Assembly: GCA_023409535.1 (NCBI GenBank) | Contig: JAEYGZ010000021.1 | Coordinates: 241,102 to 305,101 of the forward strand | Direction: 5' to 3' | Source of the DNA: Bacillota bacterium | GTDB taxonomy: Bacteria; Bacillota; Clostridia; Lachnospirales; Lachnospiraceae | DNA: 64,000 nt | Part shown: piece after piece, positions 26,819 to 36,207 of the stretch | Layout of the letters: each line of letters begins with the position of its first letter | Position numbering within the stretch: position 1 is the stretch's first letter | Made by a program: the position numbers and the translations under genes | Notes under the pieces: model-generated | Seen by the model: the letters and a program-made list of their open reading frames with translations, nothing else | Databases searched by the model: none | Told to the model about the DNA's origin: nothing

Positions 26819-27811
26819 CTATCCCAATATATCATCTATCCATTGTTCAATCGAATATTTCTTATAAATATCATCAGCAATGATTTGATAAGAAGAAGTC
26901 AAAAAATCACTTGATATTACAATATTTTCTCTATCAATAATAAGAATATTTTCAGGATTATAAAAATCATACTCTTTTATATTCTGATTTGTAGTAATTA
27001 ATTTTTTATTCATACCTAACATTTCAATCGTTCTAATAGTTAACCCAGATTGTTTTGGATGCTGAATATCAAGGACAATACGGGTATCGTCGATAATTTT
27101 TGATATTTCTAAACTCGATATTTTTTGAAATTTAAAATTCTCAACTGCTGAATTTCGAAATTCTTTTTTAATAATCTTATAAAAGAAATATGAGAATTTA
27201 CTATGTAGATAACAATAAAAATAATATTTCATTTTACTATCATCTAAAAATTGTTTTACATTCTTAATTATGTTATACCTATCAGAATGGATAGTACCTA
27301 TAAAGCTTATATCATATTTATATTCATATACATCTTTAATTTCCTTCATATAACAATCGAGATAAAATAACGGTCGAAATTGCATATTATATACAATTGC
27401 ATCATTTAAATCAAATGTAAGGACTCTATCAAATTCTTTAATCTTATTTTTTATGCCTTTTATATTTCTAATAGAATCATATAGATATAAGCAAAAAACA
27501 GCATTAGGATAAGTATCTCTTAATTTATGTATAATCGAAACTGATAACATATCACATTTTATTACAAAAACATAATCATAAATTTTGTTTCTATTTTTAT
27601 TAATTATATTATTATAATACTTTGTTGTCTTCAAGGAAAAAAAGCTTGGTGATATTTTTAATAAAGCTCTTTCATAAGACTTTGTTATTGATCTCTCATC
27701 ATAGCTATCAACAACAGCTCCTAATTCTCTCATTTTGTCAGCAATTTTATTCTCATATCCAAAAAATGCGGGTGCAATAAACAGAATCCGTTTACCAGCT
27801 AAAGTCCTCAT
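26819..27811 (-). CDS. CgeB-like glycosyltransferase
   Basis: 330 residues; its ATG overlaps the upstream stop (ATGA). The start RILFIAPAFFGYENKIADKMRELGAVVDSYDE, central YDISFIGTIHSDRYNIIKNV, and QSGLTIRTIEMLGMNKKLITTN resemble CgeB/spore-coat-type glycosyltransferases (GT-B). The usual C-terminal pattern is present, so it looks complete. It is translationally coupled to the sugar 4-epimerase gene, hinting that it may use that enzyme's product as donor; this is inference only. Confidence 0.75.
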   Translation of the reverse strand: MRTLAGKRILFIAPAFFGYENKIADKMRELGAVVDSYDERSITKSYERALLKISPSFFSLKTTKYYNNIINKNRNKIYDYVFVIKCDMLSVSIIHKLRDTYPNAVFCLYLYDSIRNIKGIKNKIKEFDRVLTFDLNDAIVYNMQFRPLFYLDCYMKEIKDVYEYKYDISFIGTIHSDRYNIIKNVKQFLDDSKMKYYFYCYLHSKFSYFFYKIIKKEFRNSAVENFKFQKISSLEISKIIDDTRIVLDIQHPKQSGLTIRTIEMLGMNKKLITTNQNIKEYDFYNPENILIIDRENIVISSDFLTSSYQIIADDIYKKYSIEQWIDDILG

Positions 27812-28938
27812 TTATATAGTCCTTTCATCTTCATTTCATCTATTGAAGCTTCATATCTATCAGGCTCAATTTCTTGACTTTCTACCCAATTAACAAAGTT
27901 TGATATCCCTTGCTCAAATGAGATTTTAGGGCTATATCCAATTAATTTATTAATCTTTACTAAGTCTCCAAGATTGTGCCTGATATCACCCAACCTATAA
28001 CTGCCTGTAATATTGATGTTTATATTTGAGCTATAATTTTCTTTTAAGAATCTGGCAACTGTAAAAACGTCTGTGCTTTCACCTGAACCCACATTAAAAA
28101 TTTGATAATTCGCAGCATCATTTTCCATTCCCAGAATAATCCCATCTGTAATATCATCAATATATACAAAGTCTCGACTTTCTTTTCCATCTTCAAATAT
28201 ATTAATATCATTTCCATTTTTAATTCGAGTTGAAAATATTGATAAAATACCAGTATAAGGATTCTTTAATGATTGACCTGGTCCATAAACATTCTGGAAT
28301 CTAAATGCCACAACGGGAATTCCGATTGATCGGCCGACCAATAAACATAATTGTTCTTGAGCCTGCTTTGTAAATCCATACACTGATGTTGGATGTAATT
28401 CCGAGCTTTCATCAGTTGGAAGCACTTCGACATTACTATGGCATATCGGACACTTTACTTCATAATCGCCTTGGTCCATATCACTTTCAAATCGAGATAA
28501 TGGATATACAATCCCATGCTCTTCACAACTGTATTTCCCCTCACCATAAATAGCTCTTGATGATGCAATAATAACTTTTTTTACATTATGTGCTTCATTG
28601 GTTAAAACTTCGAGCATTTTGGACGTTCCGCAAATATTTACATCAACATATTTGCTTACCTCATACATTGATTGGCCTGTCCCTGTTTCTGCAGCCAAAT
28701 GAATTACTATATCTGTACCATTCAAAACATTTTGCCAATCAGAATAACATGTAACATCTCCCTTATAAAATTCAACTTTATTTTTTATAAGTCTATATGT
28801 ATAAGAACTTGTGGGATTATCGCCATGTATTTGTGGGCTAAGATTATCCATAACTATAACCTCATATCCCATATTAATTAATTTTAAAGATAAGTTGCTT
28901 CCTATAAAACCTGCACCACCAGTAATTAGTACTCTCAT
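27808..28938 (-). CDS. Sugar-nucleotide 4-epimerase, dTDP-L-rhamnose 4-epimerase-like
   Basis: The frame opens at TTG 28944, but ATG 28938 lies 9 nt after GGAG and gives MRVLITGGAGFIGSNLSL (376 residues). Extended SDR with HLAAETGTGQSMYEV, catalytic Tyr in TSVYGFTKQAQEQL and FQNVYGPGQS. Between about residues 140 and 175 it carries an insert with Cys/His pairs (CEEHG and CPICH). I associate this insert with dTDP-L-rhamnose 4-epimerases, which make dTDP-6-deoxy-L-talose. If right, dTDP-L-rhamnose must come from rfbB and rfbD outside this window. Confidence 0.78.
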   Translation of the reverse strand: MRVLITGGAGFIGSNLSLKLINMGYEVIVMDNLSPQIHGDNPTSSYTYRLIKNKVEFYKGDVTCYSDWQNVLNGTDIVIHLAAETGTGQSMYEVSKYVDVNICGTSKMLEVLTNEAHNVKKVIIASSRAIYGEGKYSCEEHGIVYPLSRFESDMDQGDYEVKCPICHSNVEVLPTDESSELHPTSVYGFTKQAQEQLCLLVGRSIGIPVVAFRFQNVYGPGQSLKNPYTGILSIFSTRIKNGNDINIFEDGKESRDFVYIDDITDGIILGMENDAANYQIFNVGSGESTDVFTVARFLKENYSSNININITGSYRLGDIRHNLGDLVKINKLIGYSPKISFEQGISNFVNWVESQEIEPDRYEASIDEMKMKGLYK

Positions 28939-29033
28939 AATCAAAAACTCCTCTATTTATTATCTTAATATAATATTATATGAATTTACACACAGACCAA
29001 CATTAGGGAAACATTAATTGAAAAAATACATAT

Positions 29034-29861
29034 TTACTCTTCTGACAAAAAAATACTATCTTCTAAGTTTACATAATCGCAGATATCAACCTTCTCGTAC
29101 ACTAATGTTCCAAAAACTTTCTTAATCATATTAAAATGCATTATGACTATAAGTGGATTAAACATTTTAGTTAAATAGAGCTTTTTCCCATGGACTTTCG
29201 CTATTAAATTTACCATATTTGATGTATTGATATACTCTGCGTTTTGTGGTAGATAGAGACCGCTATTTGTTTCATCTATCACTTTTTTTATAAAAAGAAC
29301 TAAGTTTTTTATATAAATCATGCTTCTTTCGTTATTAATCGACGGAAATATAGGCATTTTTTTAGCGTATTTTGATAGGCTTATATAATTACCCTTGCAG
29401 CCTTTTCCGTAAACCATAGGAGGCCGTAGTATTACAACTTGGAAATTATCATCACACAAACGAAAAATTGTTTCATCAGCCTGGAGCTTTGATTTACCAT
29501 AGTTAGTAGAGGGACATGGCACTGTATTCTTTGTAATAAATCCAGTCTCAATACCATAGACACTCATAGAACTTAATATAATAAACTGTTTTACACCTTC
29601 TGTTTTTGCTTTAGTTGCAGTTTCAATAGCTAGATCCCTATTAACTTCATAATATAAACGCGAATTCTTTTTCGTTTCTTTTATATGTGCTATGCCCGCA
29701 ACATGAAAGACACAATCATATCGAGAAAAATCGCTATTTCTCCATGTATCTTCAATCATGTCAATAGTATCAATGATATATTCATCTTTAAAATCACTCA
29801 TTATATCATAAAATGATGTCCCTATATAACTATTTGCACCGGTTATTAATATCCTTTTCAT
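29034..29861 (-). CDS. NAD(P)-dependent sugar-nucleotide 4-reductase (WbpV-like)
   Basis: 275 residues, ATG overlapping the upstream stop (TAATG). SDR features: GANSYIGTSF, CVFHVAGIAHI, SSMSVYG, NYGKSKLQAD with Tyr-x-x-x-Lys, RPPMVYGKGCKGN. The string WbpM-like dehydratase, initiating transferase, this gene corresponds to the Pseudomonas WbpM/WbpL/WbpV trio, in which WbpV reduces the 4-keto sugar to UDP-QuiNAc or UDP-FucNAc. An equivalent role here is likely, giving the first sugar of the repeat. Confidence 0.8.
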   Translation of the reverse strand: MKRILITGANSYIGTSFYDIMSDFKDEYIIDTIDMIEDTWRNSDFSRYDCVFHVAGIAHIKETKKNSRLYYEVNRDLAIETATKAKTEGVKQFIILSSMSVYGIETGFITKNTVPCPSTNYGKSKLQADETIFRLCDDNFQVVILRPPMVYGKGCKGNYISLSKYAKKMPIFPSINNERSMIYIKNLVLFIKKVIDETNSGLYLPQNAEYINTSNMVNLIAKVHGKKLYLTKMFNPLIVIMHFNMIKKVFGTLVYEKVDICDYVNLEDSIFLSEE

Positions 29862-30514
29862 TAAAGTGTATCCTCTCCTTTTGGGATATGCTTTGCTGCA
29901 GCGAGTTCATTGCTGATACTATTCAATGCTCCTGTACCGCCTTCAACTACACCCTCATGTTTCATAATACTAAAAACAGTATCGACAAAGCATTTACAAT
30001 CAAATAGAAAATTCATTTTTTTAACATATTCACCATCGAGCTTTGCCTTATCCGGAATCAACAGCTCATCTCTGCCATTTATTTGTGCCCACCCCGTCAA
30101 TCCAGGTAATACATCATTTGCCCCATATTTATCACGTTCTACTATGAGATCATATTGATTCCAAAGTGCAGGCCTAGGCCCGATGATGCTCATATCGCCA
30201 ACCAGAATATTCCATATCTGAGGCAATTCATCCAGGCTACTCTTACGCAGGAAACGCCCAACTCTTGTTATGTATTGTTCCGGATTCTCCAACAAATGAG
30301 TTGGCTTATCCTTTGGTGTATCTATTTTCATAGTACGGAATTTGAGAATATTAAAATGCTTTTTATGCTTTCCTACTCTTTTTTGTATAAATAACACCGG
30401 ACCTTTTGAATCAAGCTTAATCGCAATAATAAGAATTATGAATACAGGCAGTAATACCAAACATCCGATAAATGCAACGATAAGATCAATAGCTCTTTTC
30501 ACATTCTTATACAT
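29861..30514 (-). CDS. Undecaprenyl-phosphate sugar-1-phosphate transferase (initiating enzyme, PglC/WcaJ family)
   Basis: An open frame runs up to 30586, but ATG 30514 with AGAGG at 5 nt and the family start MYKNVKRAIDLIVAFIGC is chosen (217 residues). One N-terminal membrane segment (about 8-32), then FIQKRVGKHKKHFNILKFRTMKID and the bacterial sugar transferase signature DELPQIWNILVGDMSIIGPRP. It links the first sugar phosphate to undecaprenyl phosphate on the inner face. The small size indicates the monotopic PglC-like form without the extra N-terminal domain of WbaP/WcaJ. Confidence 0.93.
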   Translation of the reverse strand: MYKNVKRAIDLIVAFIGCLVLLPVFIILIIAIKLDSKGPVLFIQKRVGKHKKHFNILKFRTMKIDTPKDKPTHLLENPEQYITRVGRFLRKSSLDELPQIWNILVGDMSIIGPRPALWNQYDLIVERDKYGANDVLPGLTGWAQINGRDELLIPDKAKLDGEYVKKMNFLFDCKCFVDTVFSIMKHEGVVEGGTGALNSISNELAAAKHIPKGEDTL

Positions 30515-30554
30515 AAATACCTCTTTTATTTTCTTAAATAGAAATAAAATAATA

Positions 30555-32414
30555 CTATACTTTCTTAATTGTGTATGTAGGAACAATTTCTTTAACTAAT
30601 TTCCTGATTTCTAACGGTTCCACTATACAGACATTCTTAAGCTCTTCCAACTGCTGCAGGAACTTGTCCTCATCAAAGATGATCGGCTTTCCGATATGTA
30701 TCAGCTTGTTCTCGGTATCTTCCAACCCTTCCTCATCCATCAACAATTCTTCATACAGCTTCTCACCAGGACGAAGTCCCGTAAACTCAATCATGATATC
30801 ATCATTTGGCTTATACCCTGATAGTCTTATCAGGTTCTCGGCAAGATCAAGAATTTTAACCGGTTCTCCCATATCCAGTACGAATATTTCTCCACCCTTT
30901 GCATATGCTCCTGCTTGAAGTACCAAGGATACTGCTTCTGGTATAGTCATAAAATAACGAATAATATCCGGATGGGTAACAGTTACAGGACCCCCCGCTG
31001 CTATTTGCTTTTTAAATAATGGAATAACACTACCGTTTGAGCCTAGCACATTACCGAAGCGTACTGCTACAAATTCCGTCTTAGAACGATTATTATAGGT
31101 CTGAATGATCATCTCACAGATACGCTTGGAAGCACCCATGATATTTGTGGGGTTTACTGCCTTATCAGTTGAGATTAAGACAAACTTTTCAACACCGTAA
31201 AGATCAGCCGCCTGAACTGTCTTCCAAGTACCGAGAACATTATTCTTTATCGCTTCATTTGGACTATCCTCCATAAGAGGTACATGCTTATGAGCAGCTG
31301 CATGATAAACGATTTGCGGATGATATGTTTTAAATATGTAATTAATTCTTTCAGTATTACGGACTGATGCTATTAAAACCACCAGATTTAATTCAGGATA
31401 ATTCTTCTTTAACTCTTGTTGAATATCATAGGCATTATTCTCATAGATATCAATGATAATTAGCTGTTTTGGCAGCTTTGCTGCCAACTGCCTGCATAAC
31501 TCACTGCCAATAGATCCGCCTCCACCGGTAACCATAATAATTTTATCTTCAACATATCCCATAATGGAATCAAGGTCAACCTTAATGGAATCTCTGCCAA
31601 GCAAATCCTCAACCTCAACATTACGCAGGTTACTAACGGATATCTCATCATTCATAAATTGATAGATACCGGGAAGTATTTTGAGTATACAACTTGTCTG
31701 ATTACATATATCAACAACTTCCTTAATAATTCTTTTGGACACTGACGGCATTGCTATGATTATCTCATTAATCTGATAGATATTAACACAATCAACAATG
31801 TTATCCCGATTACCGGTAACCTTAATTCCATGGATATAACTTCCCTGCTTAGCAGGGTCATCATCGATAATACATTTAACCGTCTTATTACTGATATGTT
31901 CACTTGTATTTATTTCTTTAATTATCGCATTGGCTGCATTTCCACCACCAATGATCATAATATTATTTACATCTCCCTTAACCTGCACACTGCGCATAAG
32001 AGTACGTACAAACCGGTAGGAAAAACGCACTCCCAGCGTTAACAGTAGTAACATTCCTCCGTAAAGAAAATGATAACTTCTCGGAACAGGGTAATGGAGT
32101 ATATTTAGACCGGCAAATTGAAGCAATGTTGATATGACACAGGCAGTAAACACATTCTGCATCTCCAATGCCCCTGCATACCGCCATAGACTGTGGTAAA
32201 GCTTCAACAAATAAAATACAAGTAATGTAGCCACAATATTTATTGGTAAATAAGACCATACCGATTCTAAGAATCGTATCTCCACTTTACTAGGCTCAAG
32301 GTTATACCGAAATAACAACCCCATCCCACTGGATATTATAATCATTACGACATCACAAAATAATAAAAATGACCTTCTTACTAACAATTTCTTATCTATA
32401 ATCCTCTGAAGCAT
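30555..32414 (-). CDS. Membrane-bound nucleotide-sugar 4,6-dehydratase (WbpM/PglF/CapD-like)
   Basis: The frame reaches 32432, but GGAGG lies inside those first codons and 9 nt before ATG 32414, so the protein starts MLQRIIDKK (619 residues). About four transmembrane helices occupy residues 10-130; two Rossmann domains follow, the first regulatory (MIIGGGNAANAII), the second catalytic (VTGGGGSIGSELCRQL). STDKAVNPTNIMGASKR has Met in place of the SDR catalytic Tyr, as in UDP-GlcNAc 4,6-dehydratases of the SMK type. It is the first gene of the polysaccharide operon in transcription order. Confidence 0.93.
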   Translation of the reverse strand: MLQRIIDKKLLVRRSFLLFCDVVMIIISSGMGLLFRYNLEPSKVEIRFLESVWSYLPINIVATLLVFYLLKLYHSLWRYAGALEMQNVFTACVISTLLQFAGLNILHYPVPRSYHFLYGGMLLLLTLGVRFSYRFVRTLMRSVQVKGDVNNIMIIGGGNAANAIIKEINTSEHISNKTVKCIIDDDPAKQGSYIHGIKVTGNRDNIVDCVNIYQINEIIIAMPSVSKRIIKEVVDICNQTSCILKILPGIYQFMNDEISVSNLRNVEVEDLLGRDSIKVDLDSIMGYVEDKIIMVTGGGGSIGSELCRQLAAKLPKQLIIIDIYENNAYDIQQELKKNYPELNLVVLIASVRNTERINYIFKTYHPQIVYHAAAHKHVPLMEDSPNEAIKNNVLGTWKTVQAADLYGVEKFVLISTDKAVNPTNIMGASKRICEMIIQTYNNRSKTEFVAVRFGNVLGSNGSVIPLFKKQIAAGGPVTVTHPDIIRYFMTIPEAVSLVLQAGAYAKGGEIFVLDMGEPVKILDLAENLIRLSGYKPNDDIMIEFTGLRPGEKLYEELLMDEEGLEDTENKLIHIGKPIIFDEDKFLQQLEELKNVCIVEPLEIRKLVKEIVPTYTIKKV

Positions 32415-32505
32415 ATATCTGTTCCTCCGCATATCTTACGTATAATCATCAATGCCTTACTATAATTTATAGTCCTTATTACCTATTAAAATTGTATAAA
32501 TGCAT

Positions 32506-32552
32506 AAAAAGAACCCTATACAATGAGAAGCTGTCTCCCGTATAAAGGCTCT
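32506..32552 (-). terminator. Rho-independent terminator between the zinc-ribbon gene and the polysaccharide operon
   Basis: On the minus strand GAGCCTTTATAC pairs with GTATAGGGTTC (11 pairs, one bulge, two G-U) and runs into CTTTTTATG. It lies just after the stop at 32558 and so separates the small gene from the polysaccharide genes downstream, which need their own promoter in 32415-32505. Confidence 0.75.
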
Positions 32553-32557
32553 TCCGG

Positions 32558-32788
32558 TTAATTTTTATTTTCCTGCAAGCAGCCATTCATTTTTTCATTG
32601 TACGCTGCCATACGCAACTTAAAATCATCTTTTAATCTGTTGCGTTCCTCTTCCGACATGTTTATGTAGGTTTCATATTTCACGTCACAGTTCATCAAAG
32701 TTGTACCGCAATGGAAGCAAATGGCATCTGGCTTTCTTGACACCATTCTAAAGTTATAACATTTCGGGCATATGTAGATTCGCAGCAT
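32558..32788 (-). CDS. Small zinc-ribbon protein, unknown function
   Basis: 76 residues, RBS GGAGGGG. Two CxxC knuckles, CPKC at about 8-11 and CFHC at about 24-27, make a small zinc ribbon; the rest is a charged helical tail (SEEERNRLKDDFKLRMAAYNEKM). I do not recognise a named family. It has its own terminator, so it is a stand-alone gene at the upstream edge of the polysaccharide locus. DNA binding or a structural role cannot be distinguished. Confidence 0.72.
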   Translation of the reverse strand: MLRIYICPKCYNFRMVSRKPDAICFHCGTTLMNCDVKYETYINMSEEERNRLKDDFKLRMAAYNEKMNGCLQENKN

Positions 32789-33016
32789 GTTATCACCCCT
32801 CCTATCCGTTGCTGAATTTATTATACTATGTTTGGAAAGGAAAGTAAACCTTAAATGAGGATTTTGTATTTTTATGTATTATCAGTTAAAACAAAACAGA
32901 AAGCCACTATTAAATATAGGAAATTATAATAAATTACATTGATTTTATCAAAAAATTATCCTAAAATAATTAGGCAACTATCCTTTCTAAAACCTTACCG
33001 AAAGTGAGTATATGGT

Positions 33017-34576
33017 ATGACAAATAGAACCTTGTATTTAGAATGCTACTCCGGTATCAGCGGCGATATGACCGTGGCTGCCCTGCTGGATCTGGGAGCC
33101 GATCAGAAAGTACTGCTGGAGGGCTTAAAAAGCCTGAACGTAGAAGGTTATAAAGTCGTTATCGGGCGACGTGAGAAAAACAGTATCGATGTTTGTGATT
33201 TTGATGTTATTCTGGACGATATGGAATATGGATTTGATTACGACCTTGAGAACAGTCAGGAGCATTCCCACAATCATGACCCGAACCATGTTCATCAGCA
33301 CGCAGACAATCAAGAACAGGAACATAGCCATGACCATAATCACAACCATGATGACAGCTATAACCATACTCACACTCATGATCATAATCATACACATGCC
33401 AGCGATGATCACAGTCATTCCCATGACCACAACGGCCACAGTCACTCCCATACCCACGATCATGCCAATGAAACCGCTTATTCCCCTATTCAATACGGAC
33501 ATCATGATCATCGAAATCTTACCATTATAAATGATATTATCGACCGCTCCTCCATTACAGACAATGCCAAAGCCATTGCCAAGCGTATCTTCTATATTGT
33601 AGCCACCGCTGAATCTAAGGCACATGGCAAGCCTGTTGAAGAAGTGCATTTTCACGAGGTAGGAGCCATTGATTCCATCGTTGATATCGTTGCAGTGGCA
33701 ATCTGCCTGGACAATCTTAACATTAAGGACGTTGCGGTATCAGAGTTGTATGAAGGTACCGGCTTCATCCGATGCCAGCATGGCCTGCTTCCTGTTCCGG
33801 TTCCGGGTGTGATTAATATCGTTTCCGAGCATAACCTAACGCTTCATATCACCAATGTTAAGGGGGAGCTTGTCACTCCAACCGGCGCTGCAATCGTTGC
33901 TGCCATCCGTACCAGGGAAGCCCTCCCCAAGGATATGAAGATATTGAAGGTCGGTCTCGGCGGCGGAAAGCGTAAGTATGAAGGAGCCAGCGGAATTTTA
34001 AGAGCAATGCTAATTGAAGACATAGCAGCGTCTATGTCGGATTCATCCATAGCTGCCACATCTGCCGCAACCTCCATGGTTGGTACAGCTGTTGCTGCAA
34101 CAGCTTCCATCCAGGAAACTGCCGCTTCCGACTCAATCTGGATTCTGGAAGCAAATATTGACGATTGCACCGGTGAAGCATTGGCTCTGACTATGGAGTT
34201 ATTATTCAGGCAGGGAGCCCGGGATGTTTATTACACCCCCATCTTCATGAAAAAGAACCGTCCTGCCTACCTGCTGGGCGTCCTCTGCAGTAAGGATAAG
34301 ATTGCTCAAATGGAAGATATAATTTTTATAAATACTACTACCATCGGTATCCGCAGACACGAAGCCTTTCGGACCATGCTGGACCGTAAGATAGAAACAG
34401 TAACGACCGATTATGGCCAAGCACAGGTGAAGGTATGCACTTATAAGGACAGGAAATTCTTCTATCCTGAATATGAAAGCATAAAGCAGCTATGTGAGAT
34501 CTCCGGTCTGGATTATATGACCGTGTATCAACTGGTTCAGACAACCGCACAGCAAAGCCTTAATCACACAAAATAA
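33017..34576 (+). CDS. larC: LarC, nickel insertion protein for the nickel-pincer cofactor, with His-rich insert
   Basis: 519 residues in one uninterrupted frame. N-terminal LYLECYSGISGDMTVAALLDLGAD is the LarC start; EEVHFHEVGAIDSIVDIVA, GLLPVPVPGV and LVTPTGAAIVAAI are further family blocks, and ILEANIDDCTGEALALTMELL opens the C-terminal LarC2 part. Residues 83-165 are an insertion holding about 29 histidines alternating with D, N, S or T, an evident metal store. LarC uses CTP and inserts nickel into the pincer nucleotide of lactate racemase-type enzymes. In Lactobacillus plantarum LarC needs a ribosomal frameshift; here none is needed. A second, Ala/Thr/Ser-rich linker lies at about 338-372. 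The RBS (GTGAG) is weak. Confidence 0.93.
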   Translation: MTNRTLYLECYSGISGDMTVAALLDLGADQKVLLEGLKSLNVEGYKVVIGRREKNSIDVCDFDVILDDMEYGFDYDLENSQEHSHNHDPNHVHQHADNQEQEHSHDHNHNHDDSYNHTHTHDHNHTHASDDHSHSHDHNGHSHSHTHDHANETAYSPIQYGHHDHRNLTIINDIIDRSSITDNAKAIAKRIFYIVATAESKAHGKPVEEVHFHEVGAIDSIVDIVAVAICLDNLNIKDVAVSELYEGTGFIRCQHGLLPVPVPGVINIVSEHNLTLHITNVKGELVTPTGAAIVAAIRTREALPKDMKILKVGLGGGKRKYEGASGILRAMLIEDIAASMSDSSIAATSAATSMVGTAVAATASIQETAASDSIWILEANIDDCTGEALALTMELLFRQGARDVYYTPIFMKKNRPAYLLGVLCSKDKIAQMEDIIFINTTTIGIRRHEAFRTMLDRKIETVTTDYGQAQVKVCTYKDRKFFYPEYESIKQLCEISGLDYMTVYQLVQTTAQQSLNHTK

Positions 34577-34596
34577 AAGTAAAATAACAGCAAAAT

Positions 34597-34646
34597 AAAA
34601 GGAACGGGGCTTTCCTATCTCACTTTGGAAAGCTTTCGTTCCTTTT
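34597..34646. terminator. Bidirectional terminator between larC and the transporter ATPase gene
   Basis: AAAAGGAACG then GGCTTTCC pairs with GGAAAGC then CGTTCCTTTT around an 11-nt loop; U-rich tracts follow on both strands. The downstream arm overlaps the last codons of the minus-strand ATPase gene, so the convergent genes share one terminator that is partly coding. Confidence 0.83.
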
Positions 34647-35372
34647 GTATGGATCTCCTTGCAGGCAGAACGGCAATTCCAGGCCTGCTTCCTCAAGAAG
34701 TTCTTTATTGGTAAGTATTTCTCCGGCAGTCCCCTGGGCAAATATCTCGCCGTCCTTTAATACGATTACCCGGTCACATAACTCCAGTGCCATATCAAGA
34801 TCATGGGTTGCAATCAGCTTAGTCACCGGCACCTCCCGGAGTAACTGAATTAATCTTCTTCTTGTTCTGGGGTCCAAAAATGAGGTCGGCTCATCAAATA
34901 AGATAACGGAAGGCTCCATCACCAGGATCGTTGCAATAGCAATGATCCTTTTTTCACCGCCGGAGATCCTGCTGGAACTCATCTGTTTCAGACGTTCAAC
35001 TCCAAGCTCTCTCATGATTGCGTCAATTTTCTCTTTGATCTCCTCTTCGGATTTTCCCATATTGCGAAGACCAAAGGCTATGTCATCATATACATTTGCC
35101 ATAAACAGCTGATCATCCGGATTCTGAAATACGACACCGATCCGCTCCCTGATTTCCTTCAGGTTCTTTCTGTCAAATTCAATCCCATCAATTGCAATCC
35201 GTCCCTCACTGGGCAGAAGAATGCCTACCAGCGACATAAGAAAGGTCGATTTGCCGGCTCCGTTTGCACCGATCAAACCTACCGTTTCACCGTCTGCAAG
35301 CGTTGCACTCAGCTTCTTAATCACCTTGTTCTCTTCCTGGTATCCGACACTGATGTTCTCAATCTGCAGCAT
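34620..35372 (-). CDS. Nickel/cobalt ECF transporter ATP-binding protein (CbiO/LarO type)
   Basis: The first ATG (35378) directly abuts GGAGG; the ATG at 35372, 6 nt away, is preferred (about 250 residues). Walker A GANGAGKSTF, Q-loop FQNPDDQLF with the VYDDIAFGLRNMG block typical of ECF ATPases, signature SGGEKRIIAIA, Walker B VILFDEPTSFLD, and the switch His in ATHDLD. Only one ATPase gene is present, so it would work as a homodimer as in CbiMNQO. Last gene of the larB operon. Confidence 0.92.
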   Translation of the reverse strand: MLQIENISVGYQEENKVIKKLSATLADGETVGLIGANGAGKSTFLMSLVGILLPSEGRIAIDGIEFDRKNLKEIRERIGVVFQNPDDQLFMANVYDDIAFGLRNMGKSEEEIKEKIDAIMRELGVERLKQMSSSRISGGEKRIIAIATILVMEPSVILFDEPTSFLDPRTRRRLIQLLREVPVTKLIATHDLDMALELCDRVIVLKDGEIFAQGTAGEILTNKELLEEAGLELPFCLQGDPYKRNESFPK

Positions 35373-35386
35373 ACCCATCCTCCGCT

Positions 35387-36187
35387 CTATACAAATAATT
35401 TTCCGATAATTTCACTGATGTTAACAAAGCGCATAGCAATCATTAAGGCTGCGGCAGCAAACAGAAAAATCATACTGCTTAACCTTATCTTCTCCTGCCC
35501 CGAGAATCTTATCCCGCCTTCAAAGCCTCTGCAGCGCATGGCATTATAAATGCGTTCCGCCCTGTCAAAGCTTCTTAGAAGAAGCTGTCCCAGAAATGGT
35601 CCGGTATGCACAAGCTTAATTCCCTTTTCCTTCGGTGCACGAAGAAGATAGGCATGATACATCACCGAAGCTTCCTCCAGCAGAACCTCAAGATAACGAA
35701 AGGTCATAGTGATCTGCAACACAAAGATCGATGGAAGATGCAGTCGGACCATCACATAAATCAGGTCCTTCATGCTGGTTGTCGCAATCAGAATGAGCAC
35801 CGCCATAACAGTCAACGCTGTTTTCATTATGATGGAGATGAATGAAATCATCCCCTCGGTAATCACTATATTGCCATACTGCAATATCTCAGTCCGGTTA
35901 AAGATCACATTGGACAGTCCGGCAAACAGTGAAAACGGCAATGCAGCCAGTAACCGCCCGATGAGCGGCTTTGCGGGGATTTCCCCGAAAGCCATCATCA
36001 GAACCGGATAGAACACATATGGAATTAAGCCGCTTACCTGATTAGGAGCAAAGGATATCACCAGAACGAGATAAATACCTGTGATGATGAATTTAACAAA
36101 GGGATTCAATCGATGAACCGGCGTATTTCTGTTCGCTAAATCCTCCAGGGTTGTTAAGGTATGAATTGATTTATGAAACTGCGACAT
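35387..36187 (-). CDS. ECF transporter transmembrane component (CbiQ/LarQ type)
   Basis: 266 residues with about five to six membrane helices. Two Arg-containing coupling motifs of EcfT proteins are visible: LLEEASVMYHAYLLRAPKEKG region and RSFDRAERIYNAMRCRGFEGG, the latter the classic A-R-G helix that contacts the ATPase. RNTPVHRLNPFVKFIITGIYLVLVI is the typical N-terminus. Fourteen bp separate it from the ATPase gene and 20 bp from the substrate component. Confidence 0.92.
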   Translation of the reverse strand: MSQFHKSIHTLTTLEDLANRNTPVHRLNPFVKFIITGIYLVLVISFAPNQVSGLIPYVFYPVLMMAFGEIPAKPLIGRLLAALPFSLFAGLSNVIFNRTEILQYGNIVITEGMISFISIIMKTALTVMAVLILIATTSMKDLIYVMVRLHLPSIFVLQITMTFRYLEVLLEEASVMYHAYLLRAPKEKGIKLVHTGPFLGQLLLRSFDRAERIYNAMRCRGFEGGIRFSGQEKIRLSSMIFLFAAAALMIAMRFVNISEIIGKLFV

Positions 36188-36207
36188 AGGCTTCCTTCTT
36201 AATTATG

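Noticed and set aside
33125..33655. 176-codon open frame antisense to larC
   Set aside because: Its Met/Val/Ile repeats are the mirror of the His-rich codons of larC; no RBS and no family resemblance.
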